Part shown: in pieces, positions 16,696 to 24,281 of the stretch
Layout of the letters: every line of letters begins with the position of its first letter
How positions within the stretch are numbered: position 1 is the stretch's first letter
NCBI RefSeq assembly: GCF_014863405.1
Contig: NZ_JACZZA010000001.1
Coordinates: forward strand, 248,001-312,000
From: Dyella acidiphila
GTDB taxonomy: Bacteria > Pseudomonadota > Gammaproteobacteria > Xanthomonadales > Rhodanobacteraceae
DNA: 64,000 nt
Direction of reading: 5' to 3'
Made by a program: the position numbers and the translations under genes
The notes under the pieces: generated by a model
Told to the model about the DNA's origin: nothing
The model's input: only the letters and a program-made list of their open reading frames with translations
Database searches by the model: none

Positions 16696-17028
16696 ATGCA
16701 GGCCTGGCTCACTCTTGGCCTGGCGATCCTCGCCGAGGTAATCGCCACCAGCGCGCTGAAAGCATCGAATGGCTTCAGCGCACTGCTGCCGAGCGTGGTG
16801 GTGATCGCCGGCTATGGCGTGGCCTTTTTCTGCCTCAGCCTGACCTTGCGACAGCTGCCGCTGGGTATCGCCTATGCGGTGTGGTCGGGTGCAGGCACGG
16901 CGCTGATCGCGCTGATCGGCGTGGTGATCTACAAGCAGCGGCTGGACCTGCCCGCGATGCTCGGCATTGCCTTGATCGTCGCCGGCGTGCTGGTATTGAA
17001 CCTGTTCTCAAAGAGCGGGGCGCACTGA
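16696..17028 (+). CDS. small multidrug resistance (SMR) family transporter
   Basis: A 110-residue protein with four TM helices. The essential Glu14 is present in LAEVIATSALKAS and the family signature AVWSGAGTALIALIG with Trp is in TM3. These fit the EmrE/QacE type of proton-coupled exporter of quaternary cations or polyamines; the Gdx guanidinium type differs mostly in local residues, so substrate stays open. It follows purC closely and its stop shares a base with the next start (TGATG). Confidence 0.9.
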   Translation: MQAWLTLGLAILAEVIATSALKASNGFSALLPSVVVIAGYGVAFFCLSLTLRQLPLGIAYAVWSGAGTALIALIGVVIYKQRLDLPAMLGIALIVAGVLVLNLFSKSGAH

Positions 17029-17519
17029 TGTCCGAGGCCGCACCAAGCCAGCGCAGCATGCGCGACTGGCTCGACAGCTACAGCAACGATCACCGTCATC
17101 CGACCAACCAGTTGCTGCACTGGCTCTGCGTGCCGCCGATCGTGTGGGCCGCGATCGCCATGCTGTGGACGATACCGACACCGGAAGCGTGGTTCCGCCC
17201 CGGTTCGTGGGCGGTGCTGGCGATCGTGCTGTCGTTCGCGTGGTACTGGAAACATGCGCGCCGGCTCGCATTGGCGCTGCTGATCGTGCTGGCGCTGTTT
17301 GCCCTGTCCAGCGCCTGGCTCTTGCAGCAATTCGGTCCCGGCTGGCTATTGCGGCTGGGCATCGGGGTGTTCGTCGTAGCCTGGATCGGCCAGTTTGTCG
17401 GCCATCTGATCGAAGGGCGCCGACCGAGTTTCTTGACCGACCTGGCCTACTTGTTGATCGGGCCGGCCTGGCTGATGGATAAACTGCTACGTCGCCTCGG
17501 CGTTGGGGAAACCGCATGA
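17028..17519 (+). CDS. Mpo1-like (DUF962) membrane protein
   Basis: A 163-residue protein with about four hydrophobic helices. The N-terminal SNDHRHPTNQLLHWLCVPP and the later QFVGHLIEGRRPS blocks, rich in His, are the signature of the Mpo1/YGL010w family; yeast Mpo1 is an Fe2+-dependent dioxygenase of 2-hydroxy fatty acid alpha-oxidation. Bacterial members are uncharacterised, so activity is inferred. The start overlaps the SMR stop by one base and the end overlaps the next gene by 4 bases. Confidence 0.85.
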   Translation: MSEAAPSQRSMRDWLDSYSNDHRHPTNQLLHWLCVPPIVWAAIAMLWTIPTPEAWFRPGSWAVLAIVLSFAWYWKHARRLALALLIVLALFALSSAWLLQQFGPGWLLRLGIGVFVVAWIGQFVGHLIEGRRPSFLTDLAYLLIGPAWLMDKLLRRLGVGETA

Positions 17520-17938
17520 CGGGTCTGCTTACGCTGCTCAGCAGCGTGATCTGGTGGGTGCTGTCCAGCAGCGTCGGCGCCATCCTGCCGGCCTTGATCG
17601 TATGGATCGTACTGCGCTGGAGCGAACGCACGCCGGTGGTGTTCAACCGGGTTTATCTGGCCTGCCTGGTGTGGTGTCTGTTCGTGGTGCTGGTCAGCGC
17701 CGTCATGGCGGCGCATGGCGGTGCACAACACGCGCATGTGGGAGCGCTGCTGAGCAGTAACGCTTTCCGTATTTCGCTGGCGGTGTCCATGCTGGTCGGC
17801 GTGCTGGCGCTGTGGCGCCTGATTCCGCGCATCGATGCGCGGCGCATTCGACTTGCCAGTGCGTGCATGGCGGTGGCCGTGGTGATGGCGATCAGCTTTG
17901 GCGTACTCACCACCATTGCCAGCGGCAGGCTGGGTTAG
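17516..17938 (+). CDS. hypothetical four-helix membrane protein
   Basis: A 140-residue hydrophobic protein with four predicted TM helices (about 5-33, 45-66, 83-103, 112-136). No family is recognised. ATGA overlap with the Mpo1-like gene predicts translation coupling. Its last codons run into a repeat-like element at 17931-17953, which may have altered the C-terminus. Confidence 0.65.
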   Translation: MTGLLTLLSSVIWWVLSSSVGAILPALIVWIVLRWSERTPVVFNRVYLACLVWCLFVVLVSAVMAAHGGAQHAHVGALLSSNAFRISLAVSMLVGVLALWRLIPRIDARRIRLASACMAVAVVMAISFGVLTTIASGRLG

Positions 17939-17953
17939 CGCAGCGCAACCTAC
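17931..17953. repeat. partial copy of a GGGTTAGCGCAGCG-type intergenic repeat
   Basis: TGGGTTAGCGCAGCGCAACCTAC matches in inverse orientation the element at 28654-28680 (GTTGGGTTACGCTGCGCTAACCCAACC) except for missing bases in the right arm. It includes the stop of the upstream gene. Confidence 0.5.
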
Positions 17954-17977
17954 ATCCTACGTCGCCCCGGGCAAATC

Positions 17978-18004
17978 GTGTCCTCGCCGTTGCGGCGAGG
18001 ACAC
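17978..18004. terminator. perfect hairpin between convergent genes
   Basis: An 11-bp perfect stem (GTGTCCTCGCC / GGCGAGGACAC) with a GTTGC loop, 9 bases before the tkt stop. No T-run follows in either direction; a bidirectional 3'-end structure is likely. Confidence 0.45.
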
Positions 18005-18013
18005 GGAGTTACA

Positions 18014-20008
18014 TCAGCGGATGACGCGCTTCACGGCATCGACCACGTTGCTTACGGTGAAGCCGAAATAGTCGAACAGCGCCGGTGCCGGTGCGGAAGC
18101 GCCGAAGGTGGTCATGCCGATCACTTCGCCGTCCAGGCCCACGTACTTGAACCAGAAATCGACAGCGGCAGCTTCCACGGCTACGCGGGCGCGGCACCAG
18201 CTCGGCAGCACGCCTTCGCGATATTCCAGCGGCTGCGCGTCGAATTCTTCCGTGCACGGCATCGACACCACGCGCACCGGCACGTTCTGCTGTGCCAGCG
18301 TACGCGCCGCTTCCATCGCCAGCTCCACCTCGGAACCGGTGGCGATCAGGATCGCCTTGAACTTGGTGTCGGCCGGATCGGACAGCACATAGGCGCCGCG
18401 CGCGATATCCGCCATCTGCTGCGGCGTGCGCTGCTGATGCTTGAGCGTCTGGCGCGAGAACACCAGGCAGGACGGCGCACCCTTGCGTTCGATCGCAACC
18501 TTCCACGACATCGCCGACTCCGTCGCGTCGCAGGGACGCCACAGGCGGTTGTTCGGAATCAGGCGCAGCGAGCTCATATGCTCGACCGGCTGATGGGTGG
18601 GACCGTCCTCGCCCAGGCCGATCGAATCGTGCGTGTAGACATGGATCACGTGCGCCGGAATCAGCGCGGCCATGCGCACGGCATTGCGCGCGTAGTCGGA
18701 GAACACCAGGAAGGTACCGTCGTACGGCAGGAAGCCACCATGCAGGGCGAGGCCGTTGGCGATCGCGCTCATGCCAAACTCGCGCACGCCGTAGTGCACG
18801 TAGTTGCCGTCCGGGCCGGTGATGTTCTTGCTGCCCTTCCACATGGTGAGGTTGGAGCCGGCCAGGTCGGCCGAACCGCCGACCATTTCCGGCAGCAGCG
18901 GGCCGAACGCATCCAGCGTCATCTGCGAAGCCTTGCGCGAGGCCACGTTGGGACCTTCGGCCTGCAGCTTGGCCACATAGGCCTGCGACTTTTCCGCCCA
19001 GTCCGCCGGCAGTTCGCCGGCCGTACGGCGGCGGAATTCGGCGGCCAGTTCCGGATAGGCCGCTTCGTACTTGGCGAACACGTCGTTCCACTGCTGCTCG
19101 CGCTCGGCGCCCGCGGCTTTCTTGTCCCACGCGGCATAGATGTCCGCCGGGATCTCGAACGGCGGATAGCGCCAGTCGAGTTCGTCGCGCGCGGCGGCCA
19201 CTTCGTCCTTGCCCAGCGCCGCGCCGTGGCTTTCTTCCTTGCCCTGCTTGTGCGGTGCGCCGAAACCGATGATGGTCTTGCAGATGACCAGCGTGGGCTT
19301 TTCGCTCTGCGAGGTAGCCTGCGCCAGGGCCTTCTTCACGGCTTCGGCATCGTGGCCGTCGACCACGCCGATCACGTTCCAGCCATAGGCCTCGAAACGC
19401 TTGGCGGTGTCGTCGGTGAACCAGCCTTCCACTTCGCCGTCGATGGAGATGTTGTTGTCGTCGTAGACCGCGACCAGCTTGCCCAGCTTCCAGGTGCCGG
19501 CCAGCGAGGCGGCTTCATGCGAAATGCCTTCCATCAGGCAACCGTCGCCCACGAACACAAAGGTGTGGTGGTCGACGATGGTGTGATCGGGGCGATTGAA
19601 ATGCGCGGCCAGCACTTTTTCCGCCAGCGCAAAGCCGACCGAATTGGCCAGGCCCTGGCCGAGCGGGCCGGTGGTGGTTTCCACGCCTGGGGTTTCGCTG
19701 GCTTCCGGATGGCCGGCGGTCTTGGAGTGCAGCTGGCGGAAACGCTTGAGCTGGTCCATCGGCAGGTCGTAGCCGGTGAGGTGCAGCAAGGCGTACTGCA
19801 GCATCGAGCCGTGGCCATTGGAGAGCACGAAACGGTCGCGGTTAGGCCACTTCGGATTGCGCGGATTGAACTTCAGGAAGTCGTTCCACAGCACTTCGGC
19901 GATGTCGGCCATGCCCATCGGCATGCCGGGATGGCCGGAATTGGCCGCCTCCACGGCATCCATGGCCAGGGCGCGGATGGCGTTGGCGAGTACGCGACGG
20001 GAAGTCAT
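18014..20008 (-). CDS. tkt: transketolase
   Basis: A 664-residue thiamine-diphosphate enzyme of the pentose phosphate pathway and Calvin-type carbon exchange. Order: N-terminal pyrophosphate domain with [10 protein letters not shown] and [13 protein letters not shown] (GDG-N ThDP/metal motif), middle domain with [16 protein letters not shown] holding the activating Glu, C-terminal domain with [10 protein letters not shown]. The ATG before TSRRVL gives the standard N-terminus and has GGAG upstream; 49 earlier codons look non-coding. It forms a divergent pair with the outer-membrane protein gene. Confidence 0.97.
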   Translation of the reverse strand: MTSRRVLANAIRALAMDAVEAANSGHPGMPMGMADIAEVLWNDFLKFNPRNPKWPNRDRFVLSNGHGSMLQYALLHLTGYDLPMDQLKRFRQLHSKTAGHPEASETPGVETTTGPLGQGLANSVGFALAEKVLAAHFNRPDHTIVDHHTFVFVGDGCLMEGISHEAASLAGTWKLGKLVAVYDDNNISIDGEVEGWFTDDTAKRFEAYGWNVIGVVDGHDAEAVKKALAQATSQSEKPTLVICKTIIGFGAPHKQGKEESHGAALGKDEVAAARDELDWRYPPFEIPADIYAAWDKKAAGAEREQQWNDVFAKYEAAYPELAAEFRRRTAGELPADWAEKSQAYVAKLQAEGPNVASRKASQMTLDAFGPLLPEMVGGSADLAGSNLTMWKGSKNITGPDGNYVHYGVREFGMSAIANGLALHGGFLPYDGTFLVFSDYARNAVRMAALIPAHVIHVYTHDSIGLGEDGPTHQPVEHMSSLRLIPNNRLWRPCDATESAMSWKVAIERKGAPSCLVFSRQTLKHQQRTPQQMADIARGAYVLSDPADTKFKAILIATGSEVELAMEAARTLAQQNVPVRVVSMPCTEEFDAQPLEYREGVLPSWCRARVAVEAAAVDFWFKYVGLDGEVIGMTTFGASAPAPALFDYFGFTVSNVVDAVKRVIR

Positions 20009-20323
20009 CAGGTCTGTCTCCGGGGGCAGGCGATAAAAGTGGGGCATTGTCGCCGATCGCTGCATTTCTGTCGTCCATCCGGCGCGGTCTACGCGGGGTT
20101 CCGGGCACCTCCAGGGGCGCCGGCCAGAACGGTTCGCCAGAGCTAGCTCATTCATTTTTCTCGATTTCTTAATGTCGTCTTAATACTAAACTTCCGGGTA
20201 TTGAATCTCCCAGAGGCGAACGCATCTAACTGCCTACGCATCGCCGCACGCATGCGTACAGGCTCGATCGGCTTTCCCCCTCAGCGCCGACCGACCTGAT
20301 CAAAGGCATAAAAGGAGTACTCC
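20009..20323. other. divergent intergenic region tkt / outer-membrane protein
   Basis: No gene is seen in this 315-base stretch. It must hold the promoters of tkt (leftward) and the barrel protein (rightward). A direct repeat at 20167-20184 is the main visible signal. The tract 20160-20206 is AT-rich compared with its surroundings, as expected for a promoter, and leaves a leader of about 110 bases before the barrel gene. Confidence 0.5.
20167..20184 (+). promoter_or_regulatory. TCTTAAT-N4-TCTTAAT direct repeat upstream of barrel gene
   Basis: Two exact 7-base copies spaced so that they repeat every 11 bases, one helical turn, the layout of PhoB/OmpR-class response regulator boxes. A -10-like TATTGAAT (20199-20206) follows 14 bases later, so the repeat would take the place of a -35. 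The regulator is not known. Confidence 0.5.
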
Positions 20324-20926
20324 ATGAAAAAGACGCTGTTTGCTATTGCTCTCGCCGCCGTTGGTCTGGCCGCTGTCCCCGCCGCGTTCGCGCAGACCGC
20401 TTCCGCCCCCACCGCCCAACAAGGCTGGTACGTAGGCGCAGAGGCCGGTTATGGCCAGGTAAACAAGGGTCCGTACGACAGTCAGGGCAGTTACATCGGT
20501 GGCGTGAAGGGCGGTTACCGCTTCGCCATCAACCCTGAAACCTCGGTCGGCGTAGAAGCCGGCTATGAGTATCTGGGCTTTATCGACGCCAAGGGCGCCA
20601 ATGACGTGTCCTCGCTGCGCGGCCGCCTGCATGGTCCGACCCTGGGTGCAAACCTGCGCTGGAACTTCAACCCGAGCTGGTACGCGGAAGTGCGCGCCGG
20701 TGCGTTCTATGCCCAGGGCCAAGGCCTGACCAATACCTATGCGACCGGTTATGACCGCTTCGAGCGCGTGCGCCCGTATGCCGGCGTGGGCGTGGGCTAC
20801 AACATCAACCAGAACTTCAGCCTGGGCCTCAACTACAACTACTACGACGGCGCCAGCAAGGGCGGCGATCAGGGTGTGCAGTTGCAGACCAATGCGGTGA
20901 CGGTGGCTGCCGAATACCGCTTCTGA
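20324..20926 (+). CDS. outer-membrane beta-barrel protein (OmpA/OmpX-like)
   Basis: A 200-residue protein with a signal peptide (KKTLFAIALAAVGL...AAFAQ) and about eight alternating beta strands such as WYVGAEAGYGQV, GGVKGGYRF, SVGVEAGYEYLGF and RPYAGVGVGYNI, ending in the C-terminal Phe needed for BAM recognition (AAEYRF). It is a small eight-stranded barrel of the Omp_b-brl type; the role is unknown. A strong AAGGAG lies 7 bases before the ATG, and a good terminator follows, so it is a single-gene, probably highly expressed unit. Confidence 0.88.
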   Translation: MKKTLFAIALAAVGLAAVPAAFAQTASAPTAQQGWYVGAEAGYGQVNKGPYDSQGSYIGGVKGGYRFAINPETSVGVEAGYEYLGFIDAKGANDVSSLRGRLHGPTLGANLRWNFNPSWYAEVRAGAFYAQGQGLTNTYATGYDRFERVRPYAGVGVGYNINQNFSLGLNYNYYDGASKGGDQGVQLQTNAVTVAAEYRF

Positions 20927-20950
20927 TAGTTGTTGCCTGAAGCAGAAACA

Positions 20951-20980
20951 GAAAGGGCGCCAGACGGCGCCCTTTCTTTT
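20951..20980. terminator. bidirectional rho-independent terminator
   Basis: An 11-bp perfect stem (GAAAGGGCGCC / GGCGCCCTTTC) with tetraloop AGAC and TTTT on the plus side; the minus side has TTTCTGTTTCTG after the stem. It serves both the barrel gene and the convergent fba gene. Confidence 0.85.
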
Positions 20981-20998
20981 ACGCTGAACAGAAAGTGC

Positions 20999-22003
20999 TC
21001 AGCCCTTCCACTGACCCAGCGCAGCCAGGCCATTGTCCTTGGCGCGGGCGGCAACAGTCTTCTGGGCTTCGGCGTAATTGGCCTTCATGTCCTTGGACCA
21101 CAGCTTCAGCGCAGCCTGCTGCATGGCGCGGCCGTAGGAGAAGGACAGCGGCCACGGGTGCGGGCCCATGCGGTTCATCGCATTGAGATGCGCGGTGGAC
21201 TGCTCGTCGCTCTGGCCGCCCGAGAGGAACACGATGCCCGGCAGCGTGGCCGGCACGGTGGTCTTGAGCACGCGCACGGTGGCTTCGGCCACTTCTTCCA
21301 CGCTGGCCTGTTCGTCCGCGTCCTTGCCCGGAATCACCATGCTGACCTTCAGGATGGTGCCTTCCAGCAGCACGTTCTGCTCGTACAGCGCGTTGAACAG
21401 ACTGCGCAGCACGGCTTCGTGCACTTCGTAGCTGACTTCGATGCTGTGGTCGCCGTCCATGATCACTTCCGGCTCGACCATCGGCACCAGCCCGGCTTCC
21501 TGGCACAGCGCGGCGTAGCGGGCCAGCGCGTGGCAGTTGGCTTCGATGGCGGTGGAGCTGGGATTGTCTTCGCTGATGTTGATCACCGCGCGCCACTTGG
21601 CGAACTGCGCGCCGAGCTTGACGTATTCAGCCAGGCGCTCGCGCAGGCCGTCCAGGCCTTCGGTGACGACGTCGCCGGGGAAGCCGGCCAGCGGCACCGG
21701 GCCCTTGTCCACCTTGATGCCCGGGATGATGCCGTTCTTCTTCATCACCTGGGTGAAGGGCACGCCGTCCTTGGTCGACTGACGGATGGTTTCGTCGTAC
21801 AGGATGGCGCCGGAGATGTGGTCGGAGAGGCTCGGCGCGGTCAGCAGCAGTTCGCGGTAGGCGCGGCGGTTCTCTTCGGTGTTCTCAATCCCGACCGCCT
21901 CGAAGCGCTTCTTGATGGTGTTGGTCGATTCATCGATGGCGATGATGCCCTTGCCGGGCGCGACCATCGCCAGGGCGATGCTCTCGAGATCTTCAATGCT
22001 CAT
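20999..22003 (-). CDS. fba: fructose-bisphosphate aldolase, class I
   Basis: A 334-residue Schiff-base aldolase splitting fructose-1,6-bisphosphate. It is of the class I type like eukaryotic aldolases: AIDESTNTIKKRF near the N-terminus, VEPEVIMDGDH, the Schiff-base Lys in LEGTILKVSMVIPG and FLSGGQSDE. No His-metal motifs of class II are present. Start is the ATG before SIEDL with CGGAG upstream. Most gammaproteobacteria use class II, but class I is common in Xanthomonadales, which supports the taxonomic guess. Confidence 0.96.
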   Translation of the reverse strand: MSIEDLESIALAMVAPGKGIIAIDESTNTIKKRFEAVGIENTEENRRAYRELLLTAPSLSDHISGAILYDETIRQSTKDGVPFTQVMKKNGIIPGIKVDKGPVPLAGFPGDVVTEGLDGLRERLAEYVKLGAQFAKWRAVINISEDNPSSTAIEANCHALARYAALCQEAGLVPMVEPEVIMDGDHSIEVSYEVHEAVLRSLFNALYEQNVLLEGTILKVSMVIPGKDADEQASVEEVAEATVRVLKTTVPATLPGIVFLSGGQSDEQSTAHLNAMNRMGPHPWPLSFSYGRAMQQAALKLWSKDMKANYAEAQKTVAARAKDNGLAALGQWKG

Positions 22004-22148
22004 TGGACGACTCCGTAAAACTGGCGGCATGGCCGCAAGGGAGGGATGCCACCCGTGCGGGGGCGGTCAGGTTGAAAAGGCGGGATTATAGACCCAACCG
22101 GAATAAGCGGCGTCCGCGGCCGGAACCGGGGCTCCGGCCGGTGGCCGC

Positions 22149-22595
22149 TCAGCTGCCGTAGCCGGGCAGTTTGCAGGGAGCCATCAGGGCGGCCTGCTGG
22201 GCTTTGTCGTCCGGACCGTTGAAGGGGACGATGTAGTAGGTGGAGACCGGATTTTCGTTCTTGTTTGTCAGCGAAGGGCCGTAGCGGAACTTGGATACCG
22301 CGCTGATCGCGGCCTTGCCCAGGTCGCTGGGCGGCATCACCTTGGCCGCCTGCAGGTTCATAGGCACGCCATCGGTGCCGATGGTGTAGGTCACTGCCAC
22401 GCAGCCCGGCTTGTAGATGTTGACGCCGCTGTTGGGCACATCCACCGAGATGCTGCCTTGATTGAGCAGGATCCAGTCGTTGGGCAGCTGCTCGGGCGCC
22501 ACCCGGCGCGCCTGCTGCTGGGCCAGTGCAGGCATGCCGGCGGCCAGCAGCGCGGCCACCAGCAAGGAACGGCCGAAACGGGTCGAAGCGCGCAT
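22149..22595 (-). CDS. periplasmic TonB C-terminal-domain-like protein
   Basis: A 148-residue protein with a signal peptide (RSLLVAALLAAGMPALAQQ) and one domain shaped like the TonB C-terminus: GCVAVTYTIGTDG, then an AAISAVSKFRYGPS stretch equivalent to the A-x-x-A-x-x-x-W/F-x-F-x-P pattern. It lacks the TM anchor and Pro-rich spacer of true TonB, so it is not an energy transducer by itself. Stand-alone forms are common in Xanthomonadales. It lies between fba and pyk, same strand. Function unknown. Confidence 0.75.
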   Translation of the reverse strand: MRASTRFGRSLLVAALLAAGMPALAQQQARRVAPEQLPNDWILLNQGSISVDVPNSGVNIYKPGCVAVTYTIGTDGVPMNLQAAKVMPPSDLGKAAISAVSKFRYGPSLTNKNENPVSTYYIVPFNGPDDKAQQAALMAPCKLPGYGS

Positions 22596-22642
22596 GACAT
22601 ACCTCCGATGGAGCAGTTGGGGACGAAGGCTAGTCTAGCGAA

Positions 22643-22666
22643 CCCGCAGCGCAGGGGCGCTGCGGG
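22643..22666 (-). terminator. hairpin downstream of pyk
   Basis: A 10-bp perfect stem (CCCGCAGCGC / GCGCTGCGGG) with a 4-base loop, 13 bases after the pyk stop; only TT follows on the minus strand, so intrinsic termination would be weak. Confidence 0.4.
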
Positions 22667-22678
22667 CTGCAATGGCGA

Positions 22679-24154
22679 TCAAAGATCGCGCAGGCTTTCC
22701 ACCATGCCGTCCGCGCCGACCGCGAGCAGGCGCAGCGTGTTGGTGCCGCCGCCGCGACCGATATGGTCGCCGTGGGTGAGCACCACGCGGTCGCCTTCGG
22801 ACAGCTTGCCCGCCGCGAACAGCTGACGCACCGCTTCACGCGCCGACACCGCCGGATTCAAGGTGTCGTGGGTGAATTTCACCGGCTGCACATCGCGCAG
22901 CACCAGCATGCGGCGGCGCGCATCGTCGAACGGCGACAAGGCGTAGATCGGCACTGCGCTGCGATAACGCGACAGCCACTGCGCCGTAGCGCCCGATTCG
23001 GTCAGCGCCACGATCGCACGCACGCCCACTTCGCCGGCCAGCAGCATCGCCGCCAGCGCAATCGCCTGATCGGTGCGATCCAGGTGATGGGCGTCCCGGG
23101 TGAGGTCGTCTTTCGGCTCGAACTGGCGTTCGGCGCCCAGGCAGATGCGGCGCAGCGCGGCCACCGCCTTGTCCGGATGAGCGCCAGCCGCGGACTCTTC
23201 GGACAGCATCACCGCGTCGGTGCCGTCGATCACCGCATTGGCCACGTCGAGCACTTCCGCGCGGGTCGGAATGGGCGAGCGCACCATCGATTGCAGCATC
23301 TGGGTCGCGGTGATGACCGCGCGATTGCGCTGCACCGACTCGCGAATGATCTTCTTCTGCAGGCCCGGCAACTCGGCATCGCCGATTTCCACGCCGAGGT
23401 CGCCGCGCGCCACCATCACCACGTCGGAGGCGTCGATGATTTCGCCCAGCACCGGAATCGCATCGGCACGCTCGATCTTGGCCACCAGCGACGCATTGCC
23501 GCCGGCTTCCTGCAGCAGGCGTCGCGCCTGCTCCATGTCCGCGCCGGAGCGCACGAACGAGACCGCCAGGAAGTCGGCGCCGATCTCGGCCGCCAGCTTG
23601 ATGTCGTTCTTGTCCTTGTCGGACAGCGCCGACACCGACAAGCCGCCGCCCTGTCGATTCAAACCCTTGCGATCGGAGAGGCGGCCGCCGACCAGCACGC
23701 TGCAGCGCACTTCCGTGCCGACCACCTCGAGCACCGTCAAGGCCACCAGGCCGTCATCGAGCAGCAACACGTCGCCCGGTTTCACATCCTGCGGCAGGCC
23801 CAGGTAGCTCACGCCGACGCGGGTGACGTCGCCGGGCGGCGCATCGACGCGGCAGTCGAGCACGAACGGATCGCCGTCGCGCAATTCCACCGGACCGTTG
23901 GCAAAACGTTCGACGCGGATCTTGGGACCCTGCAGGTCGGCCAGGATGCCCACTTCGCGTCCGAGCTTTTCCGCAGCCTGCCGCACGGCGGTGGCGCGGG
24001 CGCGATGATCGTCGGGCTGGCCATGCGAGAGGTTGAGGCGTACTACATCCACGCCTTCACTGATGATTTTTTCGAGCATGCCCGGCGCGTCGGTGGCGGG
24101 GCCCAGGGTGGCAACAATCTTGGTACGGCGGGAGTGAGTATCGGTAGTCATCAT
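22679..24154 (-). CDS. pyk: pyruvate kinase
   Basis: A 491-residue glycolytic enzyme making pyruvate and ATP from phosphoenolpyruvate and ADP. Key blocks in order: TKIVATLGPA, RLNLSHG, LADLQGPKIRVERF, VAKIERADAI with the catalytic Lys, MVARGDLGVEI, ITATQMLQSM and the C-terminal regulatory domain with ALTESGATA. Two ATG codons start it; either could be used. It is of the PykA type by general pattern. It is divergent from the S9 peptidase gene, sharing a promoter region with a LacI-type operator at 24221-24236. Confidence 0.96.
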   Translation of the reverse strand: MMTTDTHSRRTKIVATLGPATDAPGMLEKIISEGVDVVRLNLSHGQPDDHRARATAVRQAAEKLGREVGILADLQGPKIRVERFANGPVELRDGDPFVLDCRVDAPPGDVTRVGVSYLGLPQDVKPGDVLLLDDGLVALTVLEVVGTEVRCSVLVGGRLSDRKGLNRQGGGLSVSALSDKDKNDIKLAAEIGADFLAVSFVRSGADMEQARRLLQEAGGNASLVAKIERADAIPVLGEIIDASDVVMVARGDLGVEIGDAELPGLQKKIIRESVQRNRAVITATQMLQSMVRSPIPTRAEVLDVANAVIDGTDAVMLSEESAAGAHPDKAVAALRRICLGAERQFEPKDDLTRDAHHLDRTDQAIALAAMLLAGEVGVRAIVALTESGATAQWLSRYRSAVPIYALSPFDDARRRMLVLRDVQPVKFTHDTLNPAVSAREAVRQLFAAGKLSEGDRVVLTHGDHIGRGGGTNTLRLLAVGADGMVESLRDL

Positions 24155-24220
24155 TCGATTGTTCGTAGTCGTTCACGGAGCCTAACAGAACTAGACTGCG
24201 ACTCGACAAGAAAGAACGGT

Positions 24221-24236
24221 ATGCAATCGATTGCAT
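24221..24236. promoter_or_regulatory. LacI/GalR-family operator-like palindrome
   Basis: ATGCAATCGATTGCAT is a perfect 16-bp palindrome and fits the LacI/GalR-family pattern TGnAAnCGnTTnCA exactly, with the central CG. It lies 46 bases before the first S9 peptidase ATG and 67 bases before pyk. It may repress either side. No LacI-family gene is in the window. Confidence 0.65.
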
Positions 24237-24281
24237 GTGAAATCCGGTGCAACAGTACCGAAATTTAGAAAGGTGAAATGG

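Noticed and set aside
17978-20146. A 722-codon plus-strand frame over tkt
   Set aside because: Complete antisense to transketolase with no recognisable domain; it also begins inside a terminator-like hairpin.
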